A program made the position numbers and the translations under genes. The notes below the pieces were generated by a model. That model ran no database searches and was not told the origin of the DNA. It was given only the letters and a program-made list of their open reading frames with translations. Shown piece by piece: positions 9,216 to 17,400 of a DNA stretch of 64,000 nt (positions are counted from its first letter, which is position 1; each line of letters opens with the position of its first letter). The DNA is taken from contig ONXC01000015.1 of assembly GCA_900321715.1 (NCBI GenBank), positions 1 through 64,000 on the forward strand. The letters run 5' to 3'. Origin of the DNA: an uncultured Bacteroidales bacterium. Its GTDB lineage: Bacteria > Bacteroidota > Bacteroidia > Bacteroidales > UBA932.

Positions 9216-9920
9216 TTACGGATGCACCAGGGTGCCCACTTTTTCTCCGGAGAGGAGTTTGGTGAGGTTGCCGGTGGCGTTCATATCGAAGACGATGATG
9301 GGCATCTTGCCGTCACTGCAAAGGGCATAGGCGGTCTGGTCCATCACCTTGAGGTGCTTGGAGATGGCCTCATCGAAGGAGAGTTCATCGTACTTTGTGG
9401 CCGATGGATCTTTCTCAGGGTCTGCGGTGTAGACGCCGTCTACGCGGGTGCCTTTGAGGAGGGCGTCGGCCCCAATCTCAAGGGCGCGAAGCGCTGCGCC
9501 GCTGTCTGTGGTGAAGAAGGGGTTGCCGGTGCCGCCGGCGATGAGGGCCACGCCGCCGCGCTCCATGAGCTTCACGGCTTCATCCCTCATATAATATTTT
9601 GCGTGGGGCTCCATGGGGGTGGAGGTAAAAACCTCTGCCTCAACGCCTTCCGCCTTAATAAACATCTTGAGGGCCAGTGCGTTGATGACGGTTGCAAGCA
9701 TTCCCATCTTGTCTCCGTCCACCCTGTCGAAGCCCTTGCCTACGCCCTGAAGGCCGCGGAAAATGTTACCGCCACCATTCACTATGGCTATCTGGAGGCC
9801 GGCTTTTGCGGCCGATGCCACTTCCTTTGCATATTTTTCCAGCCACTGGGTGTCAAGGCCTTTGCCGGCGGGGCCGCCCAGGCTTTCTCCGGAGAGTTTG
9901 AGAAGAACGCGTTTATACAT
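9216..9920 (-). CDS. pyrH: UMP kinase
   Basis: This kinase phosphorylates UMP to UDP in pyrimidine nucleotide synthesis. The 234-residue product of the amino-acid kinase fold shows KRVLLKLSGESL at the N terminus, the nucleotide-binding VNGGGNIFRG, the GGTGNPFFTTDSGAALRA loop and DGVYTADPEKDP. The start is placed at the ATG at 9920 (MYKRVLL). A longer frame to 9941 adds 7 residues that the family lacks. It is transcribed divergently from sdhC. Confidence 0.95.
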   Translation of the reverse strand: MYKRVLLKLSGESLGGPAGKGLDTQWLEKYAKEVASAAKAGLQIAIVNGGGNIFRGLQGVGKGFDRVDGDKMGMLATVINALALKMFIKAEGVEAEVFTSTPMEPHAKYYMRDEAVKLMERGGVALIAGGTGNPFFTTDSGAALRALEIGADALLKGTRVDGVYTADPEKDPSATKYDELSFDEAISKHLKVMDQTAYALCSDGKMPIIVFDMNATGNLTKLLSGEKVGTLVHP

Positions 9921-9942
9921 AAATAGATGTTTTAATGTCAAA

Positions 9943-9973
9943 CAAAAGTACCGAAATATTGGTAAACTTCCAA
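9943..9973 (-). promoter_or_regulatory. pyrH promoter
   Basis: On the minus strand TTG (9971-9973) is followed after 20 bases by TACTTTTG (9943-9950), matching the Bacteroidota TTTG/TAnnTTTG promoter. It lies 23 bases before the pyrH start. Confidence 0.65.
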
Positions 9974-9991
9974 GAAAGATTCCTATATTTG
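9959..9991 (+). promoter_or_regulatory. sdhC promoter
   Basis: TTG at 9959-9961 and TATATTTG at 9984-9991, spaced 22 bases, upstream of sdhC. It overlaps the divergent pyrH promoter, so the two may interfere. Confidence 0.6.
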
Positions 9992-10021
9992 TGAACTGGA
10001 AACAAATTTAACTAAACTATA

Positions 10022-10783
10022 ATGGCTAATTTTTTAACCTCCTCCATCGGCAAGAAGTTCATCCAGAGCGTAAGCGGTGCTTTCCTGGTAATTTTCCTCC
10101 TCCTCCACGGCACCATCAACTTCTTCTCCGTAATCGATTCACTCAAAGGTAATTTCGGCAAGGTTGCTCTAGACGCCTTCCCCTATACCCACGGAGACGG
10201 CTGGTTCCAGCTTGGCTGCGACTTCATGTCCTCCCCCGTCATCACCATCATGGTTCCCATCCTGGCCCTGGGTTTTGCCATCCATATCCTCTACGGCATC
10301 TGGCTCAGCTATGAGAACGTAGTGAAGCGCGGCGGCCTCAAGCGTTATGAGGTTGCCTCCAAGGCAAAGAACGACAGCTGGAGCGCCAAGAACATGGCAG
10401 TCCTCGGAATCATCGTCCTTGGTTTCATTGCCTTCCACCTCACCCACTTCTGGGCAAAGATGCAGCTTCAGGAATTCATGGGCGGGGAAGCGGAGAATCC
10501 TTACTATCTTCTCCTTGCAACCTTCCGCAACTGGTGGGTAGTAGCCCTTTACATCGTATGGTTCGTTGCCATCTGGCTGCACCTCAACCACGGCTTCTGG
10601 AGCATGTTCCAGACAATCGGCTGGAATAACAAGAAGTGGCTTGTGCGCCTCAAATGGATTGGCGCCATTGTGGCCACCCTCATCATCCTGCTGTTTGTGT
10701 GCACTGCACTCAACGCCTGGTATGAAGCCAATTTCGTAACGGCTTCCGCAGAGTGGACAGCACCCCTTCTTGCAAAATTCTAG
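10022..10783 (+). CDS. sdhC: Succinate dehydrogenase/fumarate reductase cytochrome b subunit
   Basis: A 253-residue membrane protein with five hydrophobic helices and conserved histidines (LLLHGTINF, FAIHILYG, FHLTHFW, WLHLNHGFWS) that hold two hemes. This is the single fused cytochrome b typical of Bacteroidota complex II. It anchors the SdhA/SdhB catalytic subunits and exchanges electrons with menaquinone. Normally sdhA and sdhB follow directly. Here a terminator and a SusC gene follow instead, so the catalytic subunits must lie elsewhere. Confidence 0.93.
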   Translation: MANFLTSSIGKKFIQSVSGAFLVIFLLLHGTINFFSVIDSLKGNFGKVALDAFPYTHGDGWFQLGCDFMSSPVITIMVPILALGFAIHILYGIWLSYENVVKRGGLKRYEVASKAKNDSWSAKNMAVLGIIVLGFIAFHLTHFWAKMQLQEFMGGEAENPYYLLLATFRNWWVVALYIVWFVAIWLHLNHGFWSMFQTIGWNNKKWLVRLKWIGAIVATLIILLFVCTALNAWYEANFVTASAEWTAPLLAKF

Positions 10784-10807
10784 GTCTTATAAGACAGACG
10801 ATTACGC

Positions 10808-10844
10808 GCGCCGCTGGAATTTTTCCGGCGGCGCCGCTTCTTTT
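10808..10844 (+). terminator. Rho-independent terminator after sdhC
   Basis: A 10-bp G+C-rich stem (10808-10817 with 10825-10834, one G-T pair) with a 7-base loop is followed by CGCTTCTTTT. It lies 24 bases after the sdhC stop. Confidence 0.8.
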
Positions 10845-10882
10845 ATTACCCAACCGAAACCGCGCGAAATATCAGAAAACTC

Positions 10883-10913
10883 TTGTTTTTACGGCTCACA
10901 ATACATATATTTG
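10883..10913 (+). promoter_or_regulatory. Promoter of the SusC/D operon
   Basis: TTG at 10883-10885, 20 bases, then a perfect TATATTTG at 10906-10913. It lies 26 bases before the susC start and is the only strong promoter seen for the 26-kb operon. No regulator gene (hybrid two-component or sigma/anti-sigma pair) is encoded within the operon. Confidence 0.75.
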
Positions 10914-10939
10914 TATATTAATAACAAATTTAAACTAAT

Positions 10940-13900
10940 ATGAGAAGTAAACTAACCACCTTGCTTCTTGCAATCTGCCTGCTACCCGGGATTTTCAGCT
11001 TTCCCATGGCAGCCCAAACCCGTAACATATCCGTCAAGGGAACCGTTACAGACACCAAGGGAGAGCCTCTGGTGGGCGTAATGGTCTATGTCCAGGGATC
11101 TACTTCAAACGGATCCCTCACAGGCGCCGACGGAAAATACTCCCTTTCAGGAGTCTCATCCCAAGCCACACTCGTTGCCTCATTCATGGGATATGAAGAG
11201 GTTCAGGAGGATGTGGACGGACGTGGTGTCATTGACTTCGTACTGAAGGAAGACGCTGAACTTCTGGAAGAGGCTGTGGCTATCGGCTACGGCAACCAGC
11301 GAAAGCTCACGCTCACAGGTTCAGTTGCATCCACATCAGGTACGGAACTGGTGAAGAACTCTTCCGTAAACCTGTCTCAGGGCCTCGCCGGCCGTCTTTC
11401 CGGCGTCATCGTGAACAACCGTTCCGGAGAGCCCGGTAAAGATGATGCGGTCATCTTCATCCGTGGCCGAAGCACCCTTGGAGACAACAGCCCCCTCATC
11501 ATCATAGACGGAGTACAGGGCCGTGGAGATGAATTCGGCCGCCTCACCGGTGACGAGATCGAGAGCATCAACGTCCTGAAAGATGCATCGGCCGCCATCT
11601 ACGGTGCACGCTCTGCAAACGGTGTCATCCTTGTCACCACCAAGCGAGGCAAATACAACGAGGCTCCCAAGATCAACTTCACCTACGACCTTGGTATGCA
11701 GAGCCCCACCCGCGTTGTCCAGCTGGCCGATGCAGTCCTGTACACCAAGGCATACAACAGCAGTCTTGCAATCAGCGGCGGTGCCCCTGTATACTCAGAT
11801 GTCCAAATCCAGCACTACATCAATCAGGACGACCCTATCAACTACCCTAACACCAACTGGTTTGCAGAGATCATCAAACCCGTTTCTCTCCAGCACAGAT
11901 ATGGTGTAAGCATCAACGGCGGTTCCAAGAGGGCAGCTTACTTTGTCCAGTTCAACGGTCAGTACCAGGATGGTATCTATTACAAGAGCGCAACCAACTA
12001 CAACCAGTTCAACCTCCGCTCAAACCTTGATATCCAGGTTACCAAGAACCTCAAGCTGGGCGTTGACATCAACGCACGTCAGCAGCACAAGAACTACTCT
12101 GCCTTCCCCAGCGACAGCTACGGTATCTTCTATATCGCACAGCGCATGAGGCCCACCGGAGCAGCCTACTTCCCTCTGGATGCAGGCGCAGACCAGGGCC
12201 TTCCCGGCAGGCTCCTGAAAGGCGGCACCAACCCTGCAGTCCTGGTTCAGGACCTCACCGGCTATGACCGTACCACCATCAACACCATCAATACCACATT
12301 CACGGCAAACTGGGACCTCGGATTCTTGCTGAAAGGCCTTTCCGTAAACGGTCACCTGGCATATGACGTGGTGAGCACCTTCAACAAGAACTGGCAGCAG
12401 AACTGGAACTACTACACCTACGACGAAATAACCGAGCTGTTTGAAGAACGTTCCAATTCCTACTGGCCCACTCCTGTGCTGCACGAGTGGCAGCGCCACA
12501 CCAAGAACCTTGCCATCAATGCCAACGTAAACTTCGACCGTGACTTCTCCGGCCACCACGTAACCGCACTCGCAGGTTTTGAGCAGAACTCCTACAGGCT
12601 GGATTACTTCAAGGCCGGTATCAACAAGTACGATTCAGGCATCCTTGACGAACTATTTGCCGGTACCGCCGACAAGAGCTGGTATTCCATCAACGGCTAT
12701 GCACGTGAAACCGCACGTCGCTCATTCTTCGGCCGTGTGGGTTATGACTACAACAGCAAGTATCTTTTCCAGGCACTTGTCCGCTTTGATGGGTCGGAGA
12801 ACTTCCCCGCAGCAAAGCGCTGGGGCATTTTCCCGGGCGTTTCAATTGGCTGGCGTCTCTCTGAGGAGCCGTTCATCAAGAACAATCTCACCTGGCTCAC
12901 CAACCTCAAGCTCCGTGCTTCATACGGTGAACAGGGTAACGACCAGATTGATCCTTTCCAGTACATGACCACCTACGGCTATACATCGGCCTACTCCTAC
13001 AAGACCATGTTCGACGGAAAGGAGGTTAACTTCATCATCCCCGGCACCATCCCCAACGAGAACGTCACCTGGGAAGTTGCACGTACCTGGAACGTGGGTA
13101 TGGACGGAAATGTCCTCAATGGCCTGCTCTCCTGGGAAATTGAAGGCTTTTCCACAAACCGTTCAAACATCCTGTGCACCCGCAACGCTTCCATACCTTA
13201 TTATACAGGCCTTACCAACAACCTGCCTGATGAAAACATCGGCATTGTGAAGAACAGGGGTGTGGAAATCCAGCTTAGCCATGAGAACAAACTCCTTGGC
13301 GGAGACCTCCGCTACAGGGTGAACGGAAACTTCATGTATGCCAAGAACACCATCGTGTACATGGATGAGACCCCCTGGCCCGAAGGCCACGACTACATGA
13401 AGCTCGAAGGCAAGCCCATGGGTTCCAGCCTTTACTATCACGTAATTGGCATCAACAAGACTGATGAAGACCTTGCTAATTATCCACAGATGAGCGGTGC
13501 CACCCTTGGTGACTTCATCTTCGAAGACCTTGACAAGGACGGTGAAATCACCAATCTGGACCGCTACCGCAACGAATTAACCGTAGTTCCCCAGATAGTG
13601 TTCGGCCTCAGTTTTGACATCACCTGGAAGAACCTGGACTTCACCATGCTGCTCCAGGGTCAGGGCCTGGCACGTTACTACTATTCTCCTCAGATGGACC
13701 CCGTTTCCGGCAACCTTGACCGCTTTGCGGCAACAAATGCATGGACCAGGGAGAACACCACGTCGGATTATCCCAGGATAGGTTCCACGGTGAGCAACGG
13801 CGGCGTGAACCGCTCGGACTTCTACTCCCGCGATGCCTCCTTCATCCGTCTCAAGAACGTGGAACTGGGTTATACCCTTCCCCTTCAGAGGTGGCTTCCC

Positions 13901-14056
13901 AAGCTTGGTGCCAAGAGCCTGCGCTTCTACATTGCAGGTTACAACCTCCTCACACTGTCTGAACTTAAGTTCGTAGACCCGGAAACCTCCGACGAGAGTT
14001 ACCAGACATATCCTCAGATGAGAATCGTGAACACCGGTGTTAAACTTTCATTCTAA
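10940..14056 (+). CDS. SusC-family TonB-dependent outer-membrane transporter
   Basis: A 1038-residue outer-membrane transporter. Order: signal peptide ending near FPMAAQ (residue 27), a carboxypeptidase-D-like domain (VKGTVTDTKGEPLVGVMVYV, 31-110), a plug domain (about 115-235, with the SusC signature DASAAIYGARSANGVILVTT near 215), then a 22-strand barrel ending in aromatic-rich strands and a terminal phenylalanine. It imports oligomers bound by the SusD partner encoded 7 bases downstream. It heads the long operon and is preceded by its own promoter. The substrate cannot be read from the sequence; the neighbours point to a cell-wall polymer. Confidence 0.96.
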   Translation: MRSKLTTLLLAICLLPGIFSFPMAAQTRNISVKGTVTDTKGEPLVGVMVYVQGSTSNGSLTGADGKYSLSGVSSQATLVASFMGYEEVQEDVDGRGVIDFVLKEDAELLEEAVAIGYGNQRKLTLTGSVASTSGTELVKNSSVNLSQGLAGRLSGVIVNNRSGEPGKDDAVIFIRGRSTLGDNSPLIIIDGVQGRGDEFGRLTGDEIESINVLKDASAAIYGARSANGVILVTTKRGKYNEAPKINFTYDLGMQSPTRVVQLADAVLYTKAYNSSLAISGGAPVYSDVQIQHYINQDDPINYPNTNWFAEIIKPVSLQHRYGVSINGGSKRAAYFVQFNGQYQDGIYYKSATNYNQFNLRSNLDIQVTKNLKLGVDINARQQHKNYSAFPSDSYGIFYIAQRMRPTGAAYFPLDAGADQGLPGRLLKGGTNPAVLVQDLTGYDRTTINTINTTFTANWDLGFLLKGLSVNGHLAYDVVSTFNKNWQQNWNYYTYDEITELFEERSNSYWPTPVLHEWQRHTKNLAINANVNFDRDFSGHHVTALAGFEQNSYRLDYFKAGINKYDSGILDELFAGTADKSWYSINGYARETARRSFFGRVGYDYNSKYLFQALVRFDGSENFPAAKRWGIFPGVSIGWRLSEEPFIKNNLTWLTNLKLRASYGEQGNDQIDPFQYMTTYGYTSAYSYKTMFDGKEVNFIIPGTIPNENVTWEVARTWNVGMDGNVLNGLLSWEIEGFSTNRSNILCTRNASIPYYTGLTNNLPDENIGIVKNRGVEIQLSHENKLLGGDLRYRVNGNFMYAKNTIVYMDETPWPEGHDYMKLEGKPMGSSLYYHVIGINKTDEDLANYPQMSGATLGDFIFEDLDKDGEITNLDRYRNELTVVPQIVFGLSFDITWKNLDFTMLLQGQGLARYYYSPQMDPVSGNLDRFAATNAWTRENTTSDYPRIGSTVSNGGVNRSDFYSRDASFIRLKNVELGYTLPLQRWLPKLGAKSLRFYIAGYNLLTLSELKFVDPETSDESYQTYPQMRIVNTGVKLSF

Positions 14057-14063
14057 GGGCCTT

Positions 14064-16055
14064 ATGAAAAAGATATATATACTTTTAGCTGTCGCTTTTG
14101 CCTTTGTATCCTGCCATGACGGATTCCTGGATAAGAAGCCTCTTGACAAACTCAACGAAGACGCCGTATTCAACAGCGACGCCCTTGCCGAAGCCTATGT
14201 GAACGCACTCTATACCGTCCTTCCCGATCCTTATCAGGAAGGTAACGTAGGATGTATCTCAGACGAAGGCTACTTCCGCTACGGCGGCACATCTACCCGC
14301 TACATCGCATCCGGATATATGGATCCGGACAACGTGATGTACATCAAGGAAGGCGGTCAGGCCCACAACACCCGTACCACCATCCTCAACATTTGGAACC
14401 GCACCTATGAGTGGATTTACAGGATGAACTACTTCCTGACTTACATAGAGGAAAAAGGTTCGGCCATGACAGAAGATGCCAAGAATCGTCTTACCGGCGA
14501 AGTCCTTTTCCTTAGGGCATGGTCATACTTCCTCCTTATCCAGCGCTATGCGGGCGTTCCCATCATCACAAAGCCTCATGCACTTGACAGCGATTTCACC
14601 GTAACCCGCGCCAAGTTTGACGACTGCGTGGATTTCATTCTCAAGGACCTGGACGACGCCTACGCCCTTCTCCCGGAGAAGGACAAAACCGCCAAGGGCA
14701 GAATCAACAAGGATGTAGTGCTGGCCCTCAAGAGCCGTCTTACCCTAGTTGCGGCATCACTCCAGTTCAATGACCCCACAAAGCCGGAAGGCGGAATCTT
14801 CAACGGAGAATACGACCACGACGGCAAATGGCAGCGTGCCCTTGACGCAGCCCAGGCTATCGTAGACCGTGCCGATATTGACGGAGCCTACGCCCTTGAC
14901 GACACCTACGACGGTATCTGGAAAGACGTGAACTCCCCTGAGATCATCTGGGCCAAATACTTTGTTGCAACATCGGATGCCGATGACAACTACACCAAGA
15001 AGGCTCAGCTACTGTATACAGTTGAGTACTACAACGGATGGGAAGCCTTCCATCCCACCCAGGCCGCACAGATAGACTTTGAGATGAAAAACGGCAAGAA
15101 GTGGTTCGAAGACGGCTCCGGCTATGATGCCACCCATCCCTATAAGGACCGTGACCCCCGCTTCTACTACTGCATAGCAGCCCCGTTCTATCCTTACGGC
15201 AGCACCACCAAGGACGGCACATACAAGGAAGAGCCACTACTCCTGTACTATCAGTACGACGACATGACAAAGGATGATTTCCTGGTGGCCAACAAAGAGG
15301 AAGAACCCGGTTATACATCAAAGGCAAAGAACACCGCATCCGGAAACCACGGCGGACTTGAACTGTACAAGTGGTACATCCCCACTTCCTACATCTCCGA
15401 ATCCCAGACCGGGAGCCTCCTGTATCCATGGTTCCGCCTTGCCGAGATGTACCTGAACCTGGCCGAGGCCGCTCTGGAAATGGGTGACGAAACCACCTGC
15501 CGCACCTACATCAACAAGATCCGCCAGCGCCCTGACGTAATGATGCCGGATGTGACGGAAACCGGTGAAAACCTGCGTGACCGCCTCATCAACGAGCGCC
15601 GCGTGGAACTTTACGCTGAAACCTTCCGCTACTTCGACCTCCGTCGCTGGAAGCTGGCCGACTTCTATGAAAACGTGCCTCTGGCAAGCGCCAAGACCAT
15701 GGTCCTCAAGAACGGAACCCAGATGGATACCATCTACCGTGTCGCCCGCCTCTATGACGAGTCCAAGAACAACACCAACTACTACTGGCCAAATACTCCG
15801 GCCGCAGCCACTTACCACTATTCAGGCTACACCACCGATCCCCGATACGACAAACCCATCGAGTACGTCATCACCTACAAGTGGCTTGGCAAGGAGTACA
15901 AGATTGACTACGGCGACTGCATCCTGAACCAGAACCCCACGCCCAGGTATTTCCCGGAGAGCGGACGTAACTACCTTATGCCCATCCCCCGCAACGAAAT
16001 CACCAAGAGCGGCAAGAATCTGGTTCAGAACCCCGGATATCCCGGCAACAACTGA
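14064..16055 (+). CDS. SusD/RagB-family surface lipoprotein
   Basis: A 663-residue lipoprotein (MKKIYILLAVAFAFVSC lipobox) of the SusD family. N-terminal tetratricopeptide-like helices follow (LDKKPLDKLNEDAVFNSD, NRTYEWIYRMNYFL), and the C-terminal half has the typical SusD ending with WFRLAEMYLNLAEAALEMG, INERRVELYAETFRYFDLRRW and YFPESGRNYLMPIPRNEI. It captures oligosaccharides at the surface and hands them to the SusC barrel. It is longer than the usual 500-600 residues, mainly through a central insertion. I use ATG 14064, because the frame open from 14037 overlaps susC and lacks a signal. Confidence 0.95.
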   Translation: MKKIYILLAVAFAFVSCHDGFLDKKPLDKLNEDAVFNSDALAEAYVNALYTVLPDPYQEGNVGCISDEGYFRYGGTSTRYIASGYMDPDNVMYIKEGGQAHNTRTTILNIWNRTYEWIYRMNYFLTYIEEKGSAMTEDAKNRLTGEVLFLRAWSYFLLIQRYAGVPIITKPHALDSDFTVTRAKFDDCVDFILKDLDDAYALLPEKDKTAKGRINKDVVLALKSRLTLVAASLQFNDPTKPEGGIFNGEYDHDGKWQRALDAAQAIVDRADIDGAYALDDTYDGIWKDVNSPEIIWAKYFVATSDADDNYTKKAQLLYTVEYYNGWEAFHPTQAAQIDFEMKNGKKWFEDGSGYDATHPYKDRDPRFYYCIAAPFYPYGSTTKDGTYKEEPLLLYYQYDDMTKDDFLVANKEEEPGYTSKAKNTASGNHGGLELYKWYIPTSYISESQTGSLLYPWFRLAEMYLNLAEAALEMGDETTCRTYINKIRQRPDVMMPDVTETGENLRDRLINERRVELYAETFRYFDLRRWKLADFYENVPLASAKTMVLKNGTQMDTIYRVARLYDESKNNTNYYWPNTPAAATYHYSGYTTDPRYDKPIEYVITYKWLGKEYKIDYGDCILNQNPTPRYFPESGRNYLMPIPRNEITKSGKNLVQNPGYPGNN

Positions 16056-17395
16056 TGATGAAACGCGCAGCCTACATACTTATGCTCATGACGGTGATCC
16101 TCTCCTGCAAAAAGGAGGGGCTCACCATGAGCTATTCATCGGCCGATATTTCCGGCAAGCCGGAAGAGCACATGGTGCTGGCGGGCTTTGCCGCCCGCGA
16201 CGGCCTCTCAGACGGCATTCACCTGCCACTTTTCACCCACTGCATGGTGGTTGGAGACGGCTCTCAGAAGGTTTGCATCATCTCCAACGACCTGATGGAA
16301 ATCTCCCCGGCCATCGCAGACACCATGCTCACCATGATTTCAGAGCGTTCCGGCCTTCCAAAGGAGAACATCCTCATGCACTGCATCCATACTCATTCTG
16401 CCCCACGCAGCGGCGGAGCCTCCAATTTCACCGGAGGAACAAACCGCGCATGGAAGGACAGGATGGTGGAAACCGTGGTGAGCAATGCCGTTAGCACAAT
16501 TGAGGCAAAGGGGAAGTCCTTCACCATGGAAATCGGCAAAGGCAGCAGCAACATAAACGGTAACCGCTGCGAAAAGACCGGTCCCGTAGACCACAGCGTC
16601 TATGTGGCCCGCTTCCTTCAGAAAGGAAAACCCGTAGTTTCAATAGTGAACTACGCCTGCCATCCCGTGAGCATGGGGCCTGGCAGCTACCTCCTTTCCA
16701 GCGACTACCCCGGCGTTGCGGCCCGCTATCTTCAGGAAGCATGGGGCGGAGAAGTTTTCCAGCTTTCCGGAGCCCAGGGAAACATAGACCCCGCAGAGGG
16801 CCCGAAGAAGGTGGATTACACAGAGCGCATAGGCAAGCAGCTGGCCGATGATATCAAGGATATGGAATTCAGCAAGGTCCAGTCAAAGGGCCTCCTCCGT
16901 CTTGTCAACAATACGGTAGACCTTCCATATCAGATAGACAAGGTAACCCCTGAGGCCGTGATACGTCACGCAGACTCCCTTGCTGCATCGGCCAAAACCT
17001 CATTCCCGCGTTTTGCCCACGACGTAATGGGTTGGAAGGAGGAAATCCTGGAGCGTTTCCGCGCAGGAGAAGTCCCCTCGAAACTGCGCTATCACCTTCA
17101 CGGAGTGAACCTTGACGGCGTTGTGTTCTTCTTCTCGGACGGAGAGCCTTTCTGCGAATACCAGATGGAGGCAAGGGACGCTTTTCCCGGCACAACCATC
17201 TTCTTTGCAGGCTATACAAACGGCCAGAATTCCTATCTTCCCAGCGAACACGCCTATAAGGTGAGGAAGGGTTACGAGTATGAGATTGAGCAGATGCACG
17301 TCTACATCAAGGCCCCTTATCCGCTTTCAGACAGAATGCCTTCCGTCTACCGTGAAGGCGTCATTGATACCATTCGTGAGACTATACAGCAATAG
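16055..17395 (+). CDS. Ceramidase-fold lipoprotein (neutral/alkaline ceramidase N-terminal domain family)
   Basis: A 446-residue lipoprotein (lipobox VILSC) matching the N-terminal domain family of neutral/alkaline ceramidases, zinc amide hydrolases. Visible motifs are IHTHSAPRSGG (near 108), VNYACHPVSMGPGSYLLSSDYPG (near 200) with candidate zinc histidines, and QLSGAQGNIDP (near 237). In true neutral ceramidases a nucleophilic serine follows the equivalent GN/GD step; here it is Ile-Asp, so ceramide need not be the substrate. The C-terminal domain of real ceramidases is also missing. Its start overlaps the susD stop by one base. Position in the operon suggests it cleaves an amide in the imported or bound polymer, which is inference. 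Confidence 0.75.
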   Translation: MMKRAAYILMLMTVILSCKKEGLTMSYSSADISGKPEEHMVLAGFAARDGLSDGIHLPLFTHCMVVGDGSQKVCIISNDLMEISPAIADTMLTMISERSGLPKENILMHCIHTHSAPRSGGASNFTGGTNRAWKDRMVETVVSNAVSTIEAKGKSFTMEIGKGSSNINGNRCEKTGPVDHSVYVARFLQKGKPVVSIVNYACHPVSMGPGSYLLSSDYPGVAARYLQEAWGGEVFQLSGAQGNIDPAEGPKKVDYTERIGKQLADDIKDMEFSKVQSKGLLRLVNNTVDLPYQIDKVTPEAVIRHADSLAASAKTSFPRFAHDVMGWKEEILERFRAGEVPSKLRYHLHGVNLDGVVFFFSDGEPFCEYQMEARDAFPGTTIFFAGYTNGQNSYLPSEHAYKVRKGYEYEIEQMHVYIKAPYPLSDRMPSVYREGVIDTIRETIQQ

Positions 17396-17400
17396 TAGAA

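Noticed and set aside
9192..9926. Open frame of 244 codons on the plus strand across pyrH
   Set aside because: It is the mirror of a highly conserved UMP kinase gene and has no family character or start context of its own.
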